A stretch of DNA of 64,000 nt from Oegoconia quadripuncta. Taxonomy: Eukaryota; Arthropoda; Insecta; Lepidoptera; Autostichidae. Below are positions 52,446 to 64,000 of the stretch, in pieces. The notes under the pieces are model-generated. The model was not told the origin of the DNA. It ran no database searches and saw nothing but the letters and a program-made list of their open reading frames with translations. A program made the position numbers and the translations under genes. Where the stretch lies: assembly GCA_949316235.1 (NCBI GenBank), contig OX438748.1:5893001-5957000 (forward strand), written 5' to 3'. Within the stretch, counting starts at the first letter, position 1. Each line of letters begins with the position of its first letter.

Positions 52446-55400
52446 ATGTTGCGAAATCTCAGTAAATTAGTTCAAACGCAAAAAGCCAAGTTATCTACTG
52501 CTGCACCGGCACCGCAAGTTAAGCCCGAGATTTTGTATACGGGGGTAAATATTTACTTTCTAAGTTTAAAACTTTTTCCAAGGTTTGGTTACTATTTTTG
52601 GCGACAGTGTTTACACGAACAAACTCTTCGCAGTCCGCCGGCCGGCTAATTAATTGGTAAAATGTGGTAATGTGAATCTATAATCAGCGTATTTCAATGT
52701 AAATGCCATTGATTTATGTACCATTGGCGTTATAGTTTTCCTACAGGTTTATTTTACGTAGTAGGTACCTAGCATGTCGCATATTCCAGTTATCATCGGT
52801 TGCTCTCTTAGGCCCGTATTTCAGAATGTTGCTTAAGCATATATCTGCGCTTGAGCTTAGTTAAAAAGAGATGCCGGGTGTTCCTTTTTAAGTGTCCTCA
52901 AGCGGAGATCTCTGCTTGAATAAAATTCTGTAATACGGGCCTAACTCTCCCGAATAAAAGTGGATGTTTTCTAATTTTGCCCCCCTTTATCTGGACACTA
53001 AACTATCTAACTTGTCTCCTGTCCTACATAAATAATTATAATTAATTTGTTTGAAAATGCAAGCCCGCTTGTATTTAAACATTATAGGTACCGTACCTGC
53101 ATAGGTAGCAAGCAATTTTTTACATTTTATATTCGATACGGGTAACATGCGTGACTTTATATATGTATGTATATTCGATATAACTCAAGCTCGTTTAGAA
53201 GAGTGAGAGTAAAAGGCAGGGTGTATGAAGTTAGTGAAATAGAAGTTATTGGCATGGGTAGTTAATTTATTTTTTCGCTGGAACCTGATATGCGTCTGGC
53301 GGGATTTGTAGGGTGCCTATCATGCTAAATTTATTTGGAACTCATATTTTCTCCAAGTTTTCTTTATTTATTGAATTTAGTGATGTAGCCTACAAATGTG
53401 ACCCTCAAATGATACAATTAACACTTTATTTGAAGTTAGTTTTGAAAAAAAAAATTAAACTACCTATACCAATACATTCTATTTCACTTACCTAATACAC
53501 CCTACTTTTTTCTTATGGTAAAAAAACTCACCAGTATATTAGGAGAAACTCTAAAGGGAATTTTAACTCAAGTTTAACCGAAATTTATCTATCACATGAT
53601 AAGTGTAATGGAAAATACCTGTTTGGTGCAGTGGTTAGAAACTCTGACCACTATACCAAATGGTTGCAGGTTCGAATCCCACTAGGGGCATATGTTTGTG
53701 TGATGAATATGGACATGTAAACATGTATATTTAAACATTAAACATTATTTTTTATATTATTATGTATGTATTATTATGTATATATTATGTATGTGTGTTT
53801 GTATGTATTCAATTAACGTAGGTATTTATATGGGTGATTTATTTATTTTATTAAAATTAGTTTACCGTGCACGCTACCTACATGTCATGTGCATAATGCT
53901 TCCTAACCCAAAGGTTGCCTGGAAGACATCGCTTTTAGTGATAAGGCCGCCAAATTGTACTATCCCTTTTTTCTTATTTCTTTTTATGCTTCTTATTGTT
54001 GTACAATAAAGAATATTTTGTTTGTTTGTTTATATTTATTTAGTATATCAACCATCTGGTATCCACAACACAAGCCTATAGTTGCTTACTGTGGAACTAG
54101 ATGGCGCTGTGTGTGTCCAAGGATATTTATATATTTAATATAACAAAATCCAACACCTAGACCCCCAAGCAATATCATAAAAATTAAGCTTGCTACCTTT
54201 ATTGTGTTGCGGCCTGTACCATATTCATACCATCCTTCTTTGCTATATTTTGGAGCATACCTATTTACACTGTAATTTTTTAATTAAGTAATTATCTAAT
54301 CAAGAATATTTTAGATGTGCTAAAGCACGGTCATGCATGGGGCACTATACAACTTTTGCTATTGGACCAACTCTGTATTTGCTAAAAAAAAATTTTTTCT
54401 ATACAATATGTGTTGTATACAATATACAATATGTGTTGATCCGTAATCTTTTGTGATTTCCAAATTGTGGTGGTGGCTTATGCGACACAGGTTCTGCCTA
54501 GTGCGGGGTCCACAGATAATGCTTCTCATTTCATTTTGAATCGTACTTATTAAGATATATGTAACTTGCATTGGAATGCCATAAATTGAGGCGATCGGAA
54601 TGCAACAAGGTGAAAACTTGAGATGGGGCACATAGAGCAGGTTTCAGAATGTTATAGTGACAGGAAAACGTTGTAAAGACTTGCTCTTAACTTTTGAAGA
54701 TATTTAGACCTGTGTTCACACATTTAAAAAAAGGGACAATTAGCAAGAATATGTGCAATTTACATGAAAACCTATTTTAAAGCCAATGGATCCTGTTTCT
54801 TTATTATAAGTATTTTTACAAAACAAGGAAAAAATTAATATAGAAATGCACACGTGACTGGGGGTGAGCCTATCGCCGTTGAAACATGCAAGTCTGTATA
54901 TGTTTTTTGGTGTGCATTCCTTTAATTACCCTTTACGATACGCACGGGAAGAGACAGGCTGGTTCATTTCTTACTTATCAGAAATTACGTTTAATAAGAC
55001 AGTAATTTCGCTGGTCAATAAGTGGCTGCCATAATAAAAATCAAAATTACAGATGTTAGGTTCTTTAATGAAACAGTTATTTTTAATTACTGGTTTCGAT
55101 ATGAGTATAAAGATTTTCAATATAATAGATTTAATCGTAAATTGACAGGATAATCACCTGGATAATGATTATTATTATTATAGGTAAAGAATTTCTAATA
55201 AAACATATTAACATATCCATAGCTATTTATCAACAATGAGTGGGTCAAGTCATCCGACGGCAAGACATTCAAGACGGAAAACCCTGCCAATGGTCAAGTG
55301 ATCGCTGATGTGCAGCAGGCGTCCAAAGTCGACGTGGATAAAGCGGTCAAAGCTGCTAGAGAAGCATTCAAGTTAGTCAACAATCTTTTCATTAATATTT

Positions 55401-58400
55401 TTACAGCATGAAAACCACTGTGGCGTAGTGTATCGAACCTCGGCTACCAAGCAAAGGTTTCTGCTTCGATTGTCGGTCGGGAAAAATGTGCTATGGATAC
55501 TAGATAACGGATAAACATCATCATATCAGCCGAAAGGCCTCCACTGCTGGACAAAGGCCTCCCCCAACGGATAAGCATACATAAATATTTATATAAACAT
55601 CCATGACTCGGTAATAAATGTTCGTATTCATCACACAAACGTATACCAGTCGCGGGATTCGAACCCAATTCCACTACACCAATCGGTCGTCGAATAAGAT
55701 AATGAATTAGTACCTCCTAGTAACCTCCTAATAACCTAAGTCGTTACGCCCCGCCGGTTAGTAATGTAGTTTCCACTATTCTGTAAAACTTATTATTAAG
55801 ATAAACTGTCTCCCTGACTAAATTGAACGCCATACATACACTGGGTTTGGTACGGCGTTTGAGTTCTCACGAAATGTTTCACATTTGAGATATAACTACG
55901 TCAGACTCCGAAAATCGTCTCCCATAAAGCGAATCTATGCATAACAGTTTTAGCAGTTCAACTTTCAGTAGCTTTACTCTAATAGTGAGTTGCCAAACAT
56001 TAGACAACATTCATTTATGCAATTTCTTCAGTAAATAAGTAGGTAGGTGTCTATTTTGAAATCGCTGATAGATAAATGATATTTCTATAGATATCGTGTA
56101 TGTTATGTTAGGCTGCTTGTTAACACAATCTGACAATGTGTGTACAACTTGGAATTGATTTGATAAGGCCATTGTACATTTCATACATACCTCCCTATTT
56201 AATGTTTTATTTTATCCTTAAATGACGTCACAGATCAATTCACGAACCCGCGACCATTGCATGGCAGCCCCGGCATAGCGTATTATATCAATCATAAATT
56301 AGAAATATATACAAAAAGGCCATTTTTATATTTTGTATTTACATTACGTACATTCAGTGTACTAAGTATCGGGAATTTGTCAATAAAACAAAAAATACAA
56401 ATTATTCATCTAAATTTATTTTATCGCCTTCAAAGTAGGCCCCATCGCTCGCAATACAACATCTCCACCGCTTCACCCAGTCTTCCATACATTTTTCATA
56501 GGCTATTTGCGGTATGGCCTTTAGCTCATTCAGCGAATTTTCTTTTATGGCTTCTATCGACTCAAAACGTTTTCCTCGAAGTGGTAATTTTAACTTGGGA
56601 AATAAAAAAAAGTCAGACGGAGCCATATCAGGTGAATACGGTGCTTGGTCGAGAACTTTTGTTGAATTTTTCGCTAAAAACTCTTTCACTATAATGGCTG
56701 TGTGTGATGGTGCATTATCATGGTGCAGCATCCATGAGTTGTGTTGCCACAAATCTGGACGTTTTCGGCGGATACTCTCACGCAAACGCTTCATGACGCC
56801 TAAATAATATTCTTTATTCACTGTTTCTCCCTCTGGAAGGAATTCGGAGTGAACCACACCACGGTAGTCAAAAAAAACTGTCAGCATCACCTTGATTTTG
56901 GAGCGACTTTGCCGCGGTTTTTTGGGTTTCGGCTCGTTTTCGAGACGCCATTCTGAAGACTGTTGGCTTGTTTGCATGTCGTACTCATAAACCCATGTCT
57001 CGTCGCCAGTTATTATACGTTTCATAAAGGTCGGATCCGTAGAAGCTCGGGAAACCATGTCTTCAGCGACATGCTTTCGCTGCGCTTTTTGAACAAAATT
57101 GAGCTCTTTTGGAACTAGTCGAGCGGCGACGCGTTTCATGCCTAAAATGTCAATGAGAATGTTGTGGACGGACTTAAAAGATATGTTCACCTCACTAGCC
57201 TACTCTCTCAGACTCATACGTCGATTTTCGAGCACTAGCTTCTTGATTCTGTCGATGTTTTCTTTGGTCGTAGCGGTTGAAGGTCTACCAGAACGAGGCA
57301 AGTCTACTACTACTTCTCGGCCTTCTTTAAAAGCCTTATACCATTCATAAGCCCTTGTTTTCGATATACACGATTCGCCGTAGGTATTTCTTAGTGATTC
57401 ACCACATGAAATATCATTTGAAACACAAAATTTAAGGCACACTCTTTGTTCAACAATATTTTCCATTGTAAAAATCGCCGAGGACTCAAAACTATGACCA
57501 ACAAAAAGTGTAGTTTATAACAAATTAAATGACATCCCGCTCAAATTTTGCGCGCTAAATCAGTACAGTGCTACCAACATGCAGTAAAAAAATTAGAACG
57601 ACCTCTTTTACGCGGGTCTTTTTATTGACATATTCCCGATACTTTTTACACAGAGTAGTATGTCACTATATGCCCTGGAAATCTATGGGGGAGACGTTCT
57701 GTTGCTGATATAATGATGATAATTTTATTATTTTTCTAAAACGATTCTAGATTTTTTCTTTCGTAAATATATTGCGATATTTATAATCTTGACCTACAGC
57801 TTAGAACTAAGTTGATCATGCCCTCAGGCTCGGCTCCCCATGGCGGACTACGGACGCGTCGGAGCGCGGCCGGCTCATCAACCGACTGGCCGACCTCATT
57901 GAGAGGGACAGAGATTACTTGGCGGTGAGTTAATCCTAGACAACCTGCATTGCCTGTTTAAAACTAGAGTTGCTTGCGATACAGGGCTAACAACTTTATC
58001 ATATATAATTATAGATGTTCCTTTGACGGTTAGTGATTGCCTGGTTGGTATCCATATTACCTGTAAGGTTGAATTAATGCACCGACCTCAGAACAAAGGA
58101 CGAAAAACGCGTTCACAAGTCCCATATACATAGTAGGTACTTCAAAAACAACGCTCAGGATGAGGGACATTTGTCCGCCGGACTATTTAGTCCGCGAGTT
58201 TAGAATGTATGGAATCCTATGCAACACACGGCGCAGAATTATCTTAAGATATTACTTGCTTGCTCATACAAAGCGATATGCTCCTCTTGAAAGTGAAAGA
58301 TAAACATACTCAATTTAGACAAATATATCGTAATATGTCACAGATAAATCTTAAGATCAGAGACGTTCTCTTTCATATTTTCCTATAGCTCTGTGTAAAA

Positions 58401-61400
58401 GACGGGGACAAGTATAAAATATTTAATTATCTTCTCTCATAGATACGAGGTAAACGTCGAGTTGCTCTTGCTTGAATTACGATACAAATTATCATGACAC
58501 TATACATGATATAACTATTATAACAACCTATATTTGGCCAATATGTATCGCAATTTGAATCGTTTGCCATGAGAACACACTGACCAAGGAAAGACAAGAC
58601 AATATTATTTTCAATGATTCTGTTGCCCAGCCAATTCTGCCACAATAAATATTTCACAGGTCTGTGTCCGGGTAATCCTTTAGTAAGATTTTATGGCAGA
58701 GACTGCTTTTTTATAACTGCCTCCGTGGTTCGATGTCAACAAACTGAAGGTTTGCAAAACGGAGGTCGCAGGTTCGATTTCCTGCGAGTTACTGGTTTAG
58801 TACTCAGTAGTGCGTTTGTGTGTGCATGTGTGTTTCGGGTGTTTCAGTTAAGATAGCTAGTCCACCAAAAGATGGGTTTTGAATTATACTATTATTCAAC
58901 GGACGGACATACAAAGGACAACAATGATCCTGTGGGTTTCTTGCGCCGTTTCTTTTCCCACAGATGATTTCCCTTTTCGAAGCGGTAGTAGCTTGAACAT
59001 ACCGATTGACAGATAAATGCAATAAAACTTTTTTATATCCAGTAGATTTAAATTGACGTTAACAAATGATATAATGTATCTTACATTGAAATTAGCTGGC
59101 TCCGCTGCCGCGACCGCTGAGAGCGCCAAGCGGCGCAAATATGCCGGTTTGAGCAGTGACCTCATTTTTGCGCCGTTTGGTGTTGAAACTCTCGGGCCTT
59201 GGGGACCAGGTGCTCATTATCTCTTTAAGGAGATTTCTGAGCGCTTGGTCAATGCGTCCTATGATCGGAAGGCTGGCCTGTATTTCGCGCAAAGGATTAG
59301 CCTCGCCATACAGCGGGGTAACTCTGCCAGCCTTCTGGGAACGCTCCCGTTTTCGAGGGATCTGGGTCAAGTTTTTTATTTGTAAATAGTAGTTGAGTTT
59401 TATTTCTTTTAATTATGAGTTTAAATTCACTTTCTCCTACACATGTTTACATTGAAATAAATGCTTGAAGTTTGAAATATCTTCCTTACAGAGTCACAAC
59501 ATTTACAGTTGCATAATGCACTATTTAACTGCACTTTATTACAACGTTGCAGTATCAATACTAAGTATCGAGTAATAAACACTCGAGCCATTTACGAATA
59601 GTAATTATACTTTCCTCTACGCTCACACGTAGTCACTTTTTCTTATCTAAGTCGCAGCCAAAGTGCTTGAACCCGATATGGCTCTCGGAAAATGTCTATC
59701 ATTCTTTCGACGTACATATTTTAATAGTGTGTAATCTTATCATAGCACCATTATTTATATCACGTATTATGTAAAACAGATTATATAATATGACTGTGCA
59801 GTTTCATTCATGATTATCATGCATGAATATAGAGTTGCGATACGTAAGGGACGTATTCATACGGGACTATCGACGTGTAGTCTAGTAAAAATACGCAATT
59901 TTTGTTCTGGACGAGCTGAAAACCCGTCCACCCGCTGCCATTCATTATCACTATGTGGAAGGTGTGCTTACGTGCCCACATTGCGCGCGGGAGTTCACCG
60001 CAAAGATCGGCTATGTTAGCCATCTTCGAGCGCACCAGCGCCAAACCGATTAGGAGTCAATGTGGTCGCCATGGCCGAAATCGGTCGGAACCATTATCAT
60101 CAGGTATTTAGTTCGAAAACCTACAATAATAAATTAAAGTTACCACTGTGAACTTCAATGAGTTGTAAAAGATGCTAAGATCTTCTAAAACACTTTTCTA
60201 AAAATAGTTTATTGAGTCGTGATATTTGCCCTCGGTGAAATTTTTCATAAATATACCTAATCGATATTTGAGAATAGGTACAGGAGTTAAGTATATTCTC
60301 CGACGCAATGAAATTCACAGTGGTAATTTTAATTATATAATCTATGTTTTATAACTAAATACCTATACTATATCGAAGGGGGGGGGGGGAGCTGGAAGTA
60401 CCCAAAACGTATTACTTGATTAGAGGACGCCCTGAACGGGTAGCATGACCACACACTATATACTTTATCACACGTATACATGTCGCGGGCATCTCTCAAA
60501 ATGCTGCTGTACGACTATTTTGGCAGATGACCGCAATAAAATGTTTGAATAAACTCAAATCAAATCAAATATATTTATTAATTCTTATGGTACATTAAAA
60601 CATAAAATCTACATAATAATACTTAATTGCAACTGTAACACTAGTGCCTGAACTAGGAAAGTCCTGTGTTTCAACGGAGCTAGGGCTTCTATGACTTAAA
60701 ATAATATAATCATTGAGATATAGGTAAGCTAAAAATTTATAAATAAAGTAGGTATACAGAATAAATCTTTGCTTAAAGATTACTTCAAGACAGTCAATAA
60801 ATTCTCTGTATCCTCGTAGGTGAAATTTTTAAGAAAATCTTGTAATAATTTCTTATTATGACTGTAGGTAAGGTGGTACGTACATGGCAATTTTTGTATT
60901 TAATCTATTATAAAGAAGTGGTCCTAGGAACACGTAAAATCTAGATGAAAATGCATGTTTTGTTCCTACGTTGTTAGGGCAAACTATATCGTTTCGTCTT
61001 TTGTTAGTAATTTCAGTGCTATATTTAAGACTTGTGTGCTTTTTAAGTACGATATTTATTATAAATAATTGTCGGATTGTTAATAAAACTATATTGCAAA
61101 TTGTCATGCATGACAGGCGCGGTAAACGTGTCGGGCGAGATAATATAAGTCCTGCTCATGCGCTTGGATGTAATATAAAACTATTCCCACACTCACTCCT
61201 ATGTCGCGCGCGACAAACGAAGTCATGCGACGGGGGGCTGATCTCCTCTCCCCACTATCATGTTTTATTTATCCGTCCCTTATCACTGCTTGGAAATTAT
61301 AACAACTCTATGCATGAATCGAAACGTTGAAATTGAAAGAAAAATTTTGCACAATAATAATTTACATTACGTAACAAACACCTGTTTTATTTATTCATAT

Positions 61401-63065
61401 AGAGTCTGAATTGTACATACATACAAGTATAGTCGGCATCCAAGCGAAGGCTGTCCAATGTAGTACTATATTAATTTTGTGCCAATGTCTAACTCGTCCA
61501 CGCCGTGCCTCGTCGTTACCTTATATGCAAACGATCAGCGTTATATTGAGGCACTGCTGGGATCAGTGTGTGTAAGGCCCGTATTAATAAATCGTTCTTG
61601 AGATTGAGATCGCGTCTCGGTCTCAAGACCATTTTTTCTGATGCTGTTTTAATATGCAACAGATTCTCAAGCGTCAACTTGAGGCCATGTCAATCTTAAG
61701 AACGGTTTATTAATACGGGTCTAAGTGTCGTATAAGTAAAAGTAAATGGCTTGTTTCTCTAAAGTTGGTCACTATTTTTTTTTTCTTGAAATATTTGCAT
61801 GAATCAATAGTACAAATTATCTTATTTTACGCTTTGTAAATTTCGTGGATAAGGGTGGGAACGGTAGGGTAATGTTTAGCACATTTTAGTCGTCACAAAC
61901 TATATGGCTTAAAAATTCAACATATAGTTTTATAACGAGTAAACAAGGCCCTTTCATTATGAAACACGTTCATAATTCTTTGGAAATCAATATCTTTAAG
62001 TGTGTCGATAGCTTCTGTAATTCCTGAGATAAATTGGTGTGACCGACAGACACTGATGCGAGACCATAAGGGTTCCCTTTATACCCTTTTGAACCCTAGA
62101 AAATGTACAGGGACACATTTTGATGTTTTTTAATGCACGACGAATTATGACTTGACTTCAATCACACCTGGGGCTCTATTATGTAATTTCAACGATATCG
62201 TTTTCGATTACGTTCATGATTAGCTCTTTCGCTCGGCAATTTGACGTTTTCTCATTGGTCAGCGGTAACGATTACGATATCGATCAAGTTGCGGAATTAT
62301 AGTGCTGATCCTCTTAGAGAGTCGATGGCAAAAACATCAAATTGTCGAGGACCAGAACGCGGCCAAGCCAATTTAACATCACACCTGATGTTAAAGGAAG
62401 ATGAGGCGGAAGATGGAGGCGCGCTCATCTAACTACCACCCACCAATTTTTCCTATTATTTACTGAGATTCGTAAATTCCATAGCTCTAATCCTATTGTC
62501 ATAGAGTTTGGAAACCATCGACAGCGGCAAGCCTTTCCTAGCATCCTACTATGGCGACCTGGCCGGCGTGATCAAGTACCTCCGCTACTACGCCGGCTGC
62601 GCCGATAAAAACCACGGGCTGGTGCTGCCTACAGACGGGAAATACCACGCATACACGCGCCACGAGCCCGTCGGTAAGGGCCATTGTTTATTAACCCCCG
62701 ATAGGAAAAGATACGTGTAATTTTACAAGTTTAAAAGAGCGATGTTATAAGTTTGTATCCTCATTGTAGCGTCATAGTGACTTTAAAACGGTTTATTTGT
62801 CTTCGGGCAGGGTGTTTACGTCTGTTCCATTTTCCTGTTGTGTTGACAAACCCTCGCCTGTTATTAGGTGTACATTAGCTATGTGATCGATGATATAATC
62901 CACTCCGTTGTTCCAGGCGTATGTGGGCAGATAATCCCATGGAACTTCCCGCTGCTGATGGCGTCATGGAAGCTGGGCCCCGCGCTGGCGGCGGGCTGCA
63001 CTCTGGTGCTTAAACCGGCTGAGCAGACGCCCCTCACCGCGCTCTACGTCGCTCAACTAGTCAAA
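52446..63065 (+). CDS. ALDH2: Mitochondrial aldehyde dehydrogenase, 5' part
   Basis: It oxidises aldehydes to carboxylic acids with NAD+ in the mitochondrial matrix. Coding exons in the window: 52446-52544, 55223-55371, 57828-57924, 62505-62673, 62917-63065; all keep frame, 221 residues, continuing off the right edge (human ALDH2 is about 517 with its presequence). [20 protein letters not shown] is a basic, amphipathic, mitochondrial-type presequence. Then [91 protein letters not shown] (the Asn of PWNFP holds the oxyanion) and [20 protein letters not shown]. The catalytic Glu and Cys lie beyond the window. The symbol denotes the closest human family; a close paralogue (ALDH1-type) is less likely given the presequence. 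Confidence 0.93.
52812..52943. repeat. TIR MITE with GGCCCGTATT ends
   Basis: 'taggcccgtatttcagaatg' and 'attctgtaatacgggccta' are inverted termini. A related element lies at 61,577-61,728. It is in ALDH intron 1. Confidence 0.6.
53217..53530. repeat. TIR element related to the 21.35-kb MITE
   Basis: 'agtgaaatagaagttattgg' near the left returns inverted as 'attctatttcacttacctaa', followed by 'atggtaaaaaaactcaccag'. The interior differs from the 21.35-kb copy. Confidence 0.45.
53618..54118 (+). repeat. tRNA-derived SINE (family B) with inserted AT-rich DNA
   Basis: The head is 'gttgcaggttcgaatcccac'. The body is interrupted by AT-rich sequence (about 53,720-53,945) and resumes with 'tatgcttcttattgttgtac' and 'tatcaaccatctggtatcca', ending 'agatggcgctgtgtgtgt'. 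Confidence 0.55.
55505..55690 (-). repeat. LINE-like tail plus family B SINE fragment
   Basis: 'ctccactgctggacaaaggc' (about 55,545-55,564) is the widespread lepidopteran LINE/SINE tail. It abuts a reversed family B head at 55,590-55,690 ('tcgcgggattcgaacccaat'). In ALDH intron 2. Confidence 0.5.
56362..57646 (-). mobile_element. Mariner transposon with one premature stop
   Basis: Its 1,285 bp carry inverted ends (AAGTATCGGGAATTTGTCAA at left; complement AAGTATCGGGAATATGTCAA at right) and TA on each side. The transposase frame runs 57,466 to 56,402 (355 codons). The N-terminal helix-turn-helix half begins [20 protein letters not shown]. The catalytic triad is D,D34[16 protein letters not shown] and [12 protein letters not shown] single in-frame TAG at 57,202-57,200 after NRRMSLRE breaks it at codon 89, between the DNA-binding and catalytic domains. 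Otherwise it is open, so it is young. It lies in ALDH intron 2, opposite to the gene. Confidence 0.92.
58715..58885 (+). repeat. Family A SINE, 3'-shortened
   Basis: The head 'ctgcctccgtggttcgatgt' and B-box 'gtcgcaggttcgatttcctg' are clear. The body is diverged and short ('agttaagatagctagtccac'). It is in ALDH intron 3. Confidence 0.6.
59080..59385 (+). pseudogene. LINE ORF2 C-terminal fragment
   Basis: The open frame reads [40 protein letters not shown] and [20 protein letters not shown], then a stop. This is the conserved domain at the end of many insect non-LTR polyproteins (VETLG-W and IQRGN motifs). The 3' UTR 'tcactttctcctacacatgt' follows. It is 5'-truncated, in ALDH intron 3. Confidence 0.6.
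59955..60054 (+). pseudogene. LINE-type C2H2 zinc-finger tail
   Basis: The frame reads [29 protein letters not shown], stop: a single C2H2 finger (C-x2-C...H-x4-H) as found at the end of insect LINE ORF2s. 'cattatcatcaggtattt' follows. The sequence upstream is not open, so it is a fragment. Confidence 0.5.
61120..61275 (+). repeat. Interspersed repeat, second copy
   Basis: 'tcctgctcatgcgcttggat', 'cactcactcctatgtcgcgc' and 'gcgacaaacgaagtcatgcg' parallel the 37.46-kb copy. Confidence 0.45.
61577..61728. repeat. TIR MITE with CCCGTATTAATAAA ends
   Basis: 'gcccgtattaataaatcgtt' and 'aacggtttattaatacgggt' are inverted ends. The inner 'cttgagattga' and 'tcaatcttaag' also pair. It is related to the 52.8-kb element by its ends. 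Confidence 0.6.
62127..62460 (-). repeat. Family A SINE interrupted by MITE family G
   Basis: SINE 3' sequence at 62,127-62,170 ('aatgcacgacgaattatgac') resumes at 62,378-62,430 ('cacctgatgttaaaggaaga'). Direct repeats 'atcacacctg' at 62,161-62,170 and 62,378-62,387 flank the 207-bp insertion. The SINE head is lost. It lies just before ALDH exon 4. Confidence 0.6.
62171..62377. mobile_element. MITE family G insertion
   Basis: It contains 'caatttgacgttttctcatt' and 'ggtcagcggtaacgattacg', matching 36,010-36,150. The flanking direct repeat is 9-10 bp. Confidence 0.5.
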
Positions 63066-63104
63066 GTATGCACTATATAGTATACACACAGCTTACAGTG
63101 GGAC

Positions 63105-63375
63105 TGTGTCGAGATTCACAACGCTATGTGTGGAGCACGGAAATTACCAGTCCAGAGACAAGGAGATAAATCTCTCTCTGGACTGGTGATGTTCCGTGCA
63201 TCCCACGCCGGACACCATGTAGAAAGTGAAACACTGCGTCATCCCATTCTTTATTAGACGTGCACAAGGAATACATAATTACTTACAAGGCTTCGTCCGC
63301 CATCATGCTCCAGAGCAAAGAGAGATATATCTCCTTGTTACTCCACATAGTGTTGTGCAACTAGACGCAGGGACG
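63105..63375. repeat. Palindromic MITE in ALDH intron 5
   Basis: 'cacaacgctatgtgtggagc' near the left returns as 'ctccacatagtgttgtgc' at the right. An inner hairpin pairs 'accagtccagagacaaggag' with 'ctctctctggactggt'. Confidence 0.55.
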
Positions 63376-63494
63376 ACTTGATAGACAAGTTACGGATCGC
63401 TGTCAGCTGTCAGTTTGTCAAAATTATCTCCAAAGTACTGTATGAGTAGCTGTTGTAGTAGCGTACAAGCACAGAATTAATATGTAGGTGAGAA

Positions 63495-63640
63495 AATGAA
63501 AAATGAAAATCATTTATTCATGTAGGCAATACAATATGCACTTATGAACGTCATTTTGTTTTTTGAACTACCACTAGCTCGGAACGCTACCACTACTGAG
63601 AAGAGCTAGCGAGAAACTCAGACGGTTTGTCTCTTTTCAA
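63495..63640. repeat. Interspersed repeat (11.1-kb family)
   Basis: 'aatgaaaatcatttattcat' and 'agctagcgagaaactcagac' correspond to the ends of the 11,126-11,290 copy. It is in ALDH intron 5. Confidence 0.4.
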
Positions 63641-64000
63641 TCATATAAAATAATCAAGAGAGGTATACATTGACTGAAATAGGAGCTACAGTATGGCGGA
63701 ACGGGCCGATGCCCCTCTCACGCCGGTATGTTTTCCCAACATTTCCTGGTATACAGCTCATGTAACTGACGAGACTTAAATATTGCTTGTTTCCAAACAA
63801 AATACTTTGAGGTATTAGATAAGATATTATTAAACTCCAGGCAGACAAATAGGACCCATTTCTCGACATTTCCTCATATCCTAACATGGCTAATATTTTT
63901 GTATGGAAACTGGTTACGCTATTTAATCCTTATGTTTGGTTTGCTACTATTTGATTTAGTAAACTATGTTTTTTTTTACGATTGACTGGATAAGCGTTTG

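Overview
This window looks like intron-rich, AT-rich nuclear DNA from a moth or butterfly. The evidence is coding similarity to conserved animal genes, short exons with GT-AG introns, and very many small tRNA-derived and inverted-repeat transposons of the kind that fill lepidopteran genomes. Species was inferred from style only; no search was run.

Layout. (1) About 1.28-27.0 kb, minus strand: the 5' two thirds of NCBP1 (nuclear cap-binding protein CBP80), seven coding exons, continuing off the left edge. Its ~17 kb fifth intron holds a complete gene on the opposite strand (10,942-20,015) for an unrecognised secreted, Thr/Pro/His-rich and acidic protein of about 1,062 residues. (2) 27.0-28.9 kb: a divergent promoter region between NCBP1 and SIRT6. 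It carries two oppositely oriented copies of one ~444-bp hAT-like non-autonomous transposon, each with its own perfect 8-bp target duplication and each ending about 70 bp before a start codon, with another palindromic element between them. (3) 28.9-34.1 kb, plus strand: complete SIRT6, six coding exons, with a GC-AG first intron. (4) 34-41 kb: convergent intergenic DNA made mostly of mobile elements, including a 73-bp tandem array that encloses a 3'-truncated DIRS-like retrotransposon. (5) 41.3-50.2 kb, minus strand: dolichol kinase (DOLK), eight exons found; the usual C-terminus was not found. (6) 50.2-52.4 kb: a second divergent promoter region, DOLK/ALDH, again containing the palindromic element family seen between NCBP1 and SIRT6. 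(7) 52.4 kb to the right edge, plus strand: the first five coding exons of a mitochondrial aldehyde dehydrogenase (ALDH2-like). Its introns hold a nearly intact mariner and LINE tails.

The conserved genes are unrelated housekeeping functions: mRNA cap binding, chromatin deacetylation, dolichyl phosphate synthesis for glycosylation, and aldehyde oxidation. They are arranged as two head-to-head pairs, NCBP1/SIRT6 and DOLK/ALDH. Nothing suggests an operon or a bacterial system. The most unusual structures are the twin hAT insertions at the NCBP1/SIRT6 promoter, the nested secreted-protein gene, and the tandem array with its DIRS insert. A 5S rRNA-derived SINE family is also present.

Exon boundaries were placed by reading splice sites and reading frame by eye and comparing with remembered family sequences. 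All NCBP1, SIRT6, DOLK and ALDH junctions keep frame.
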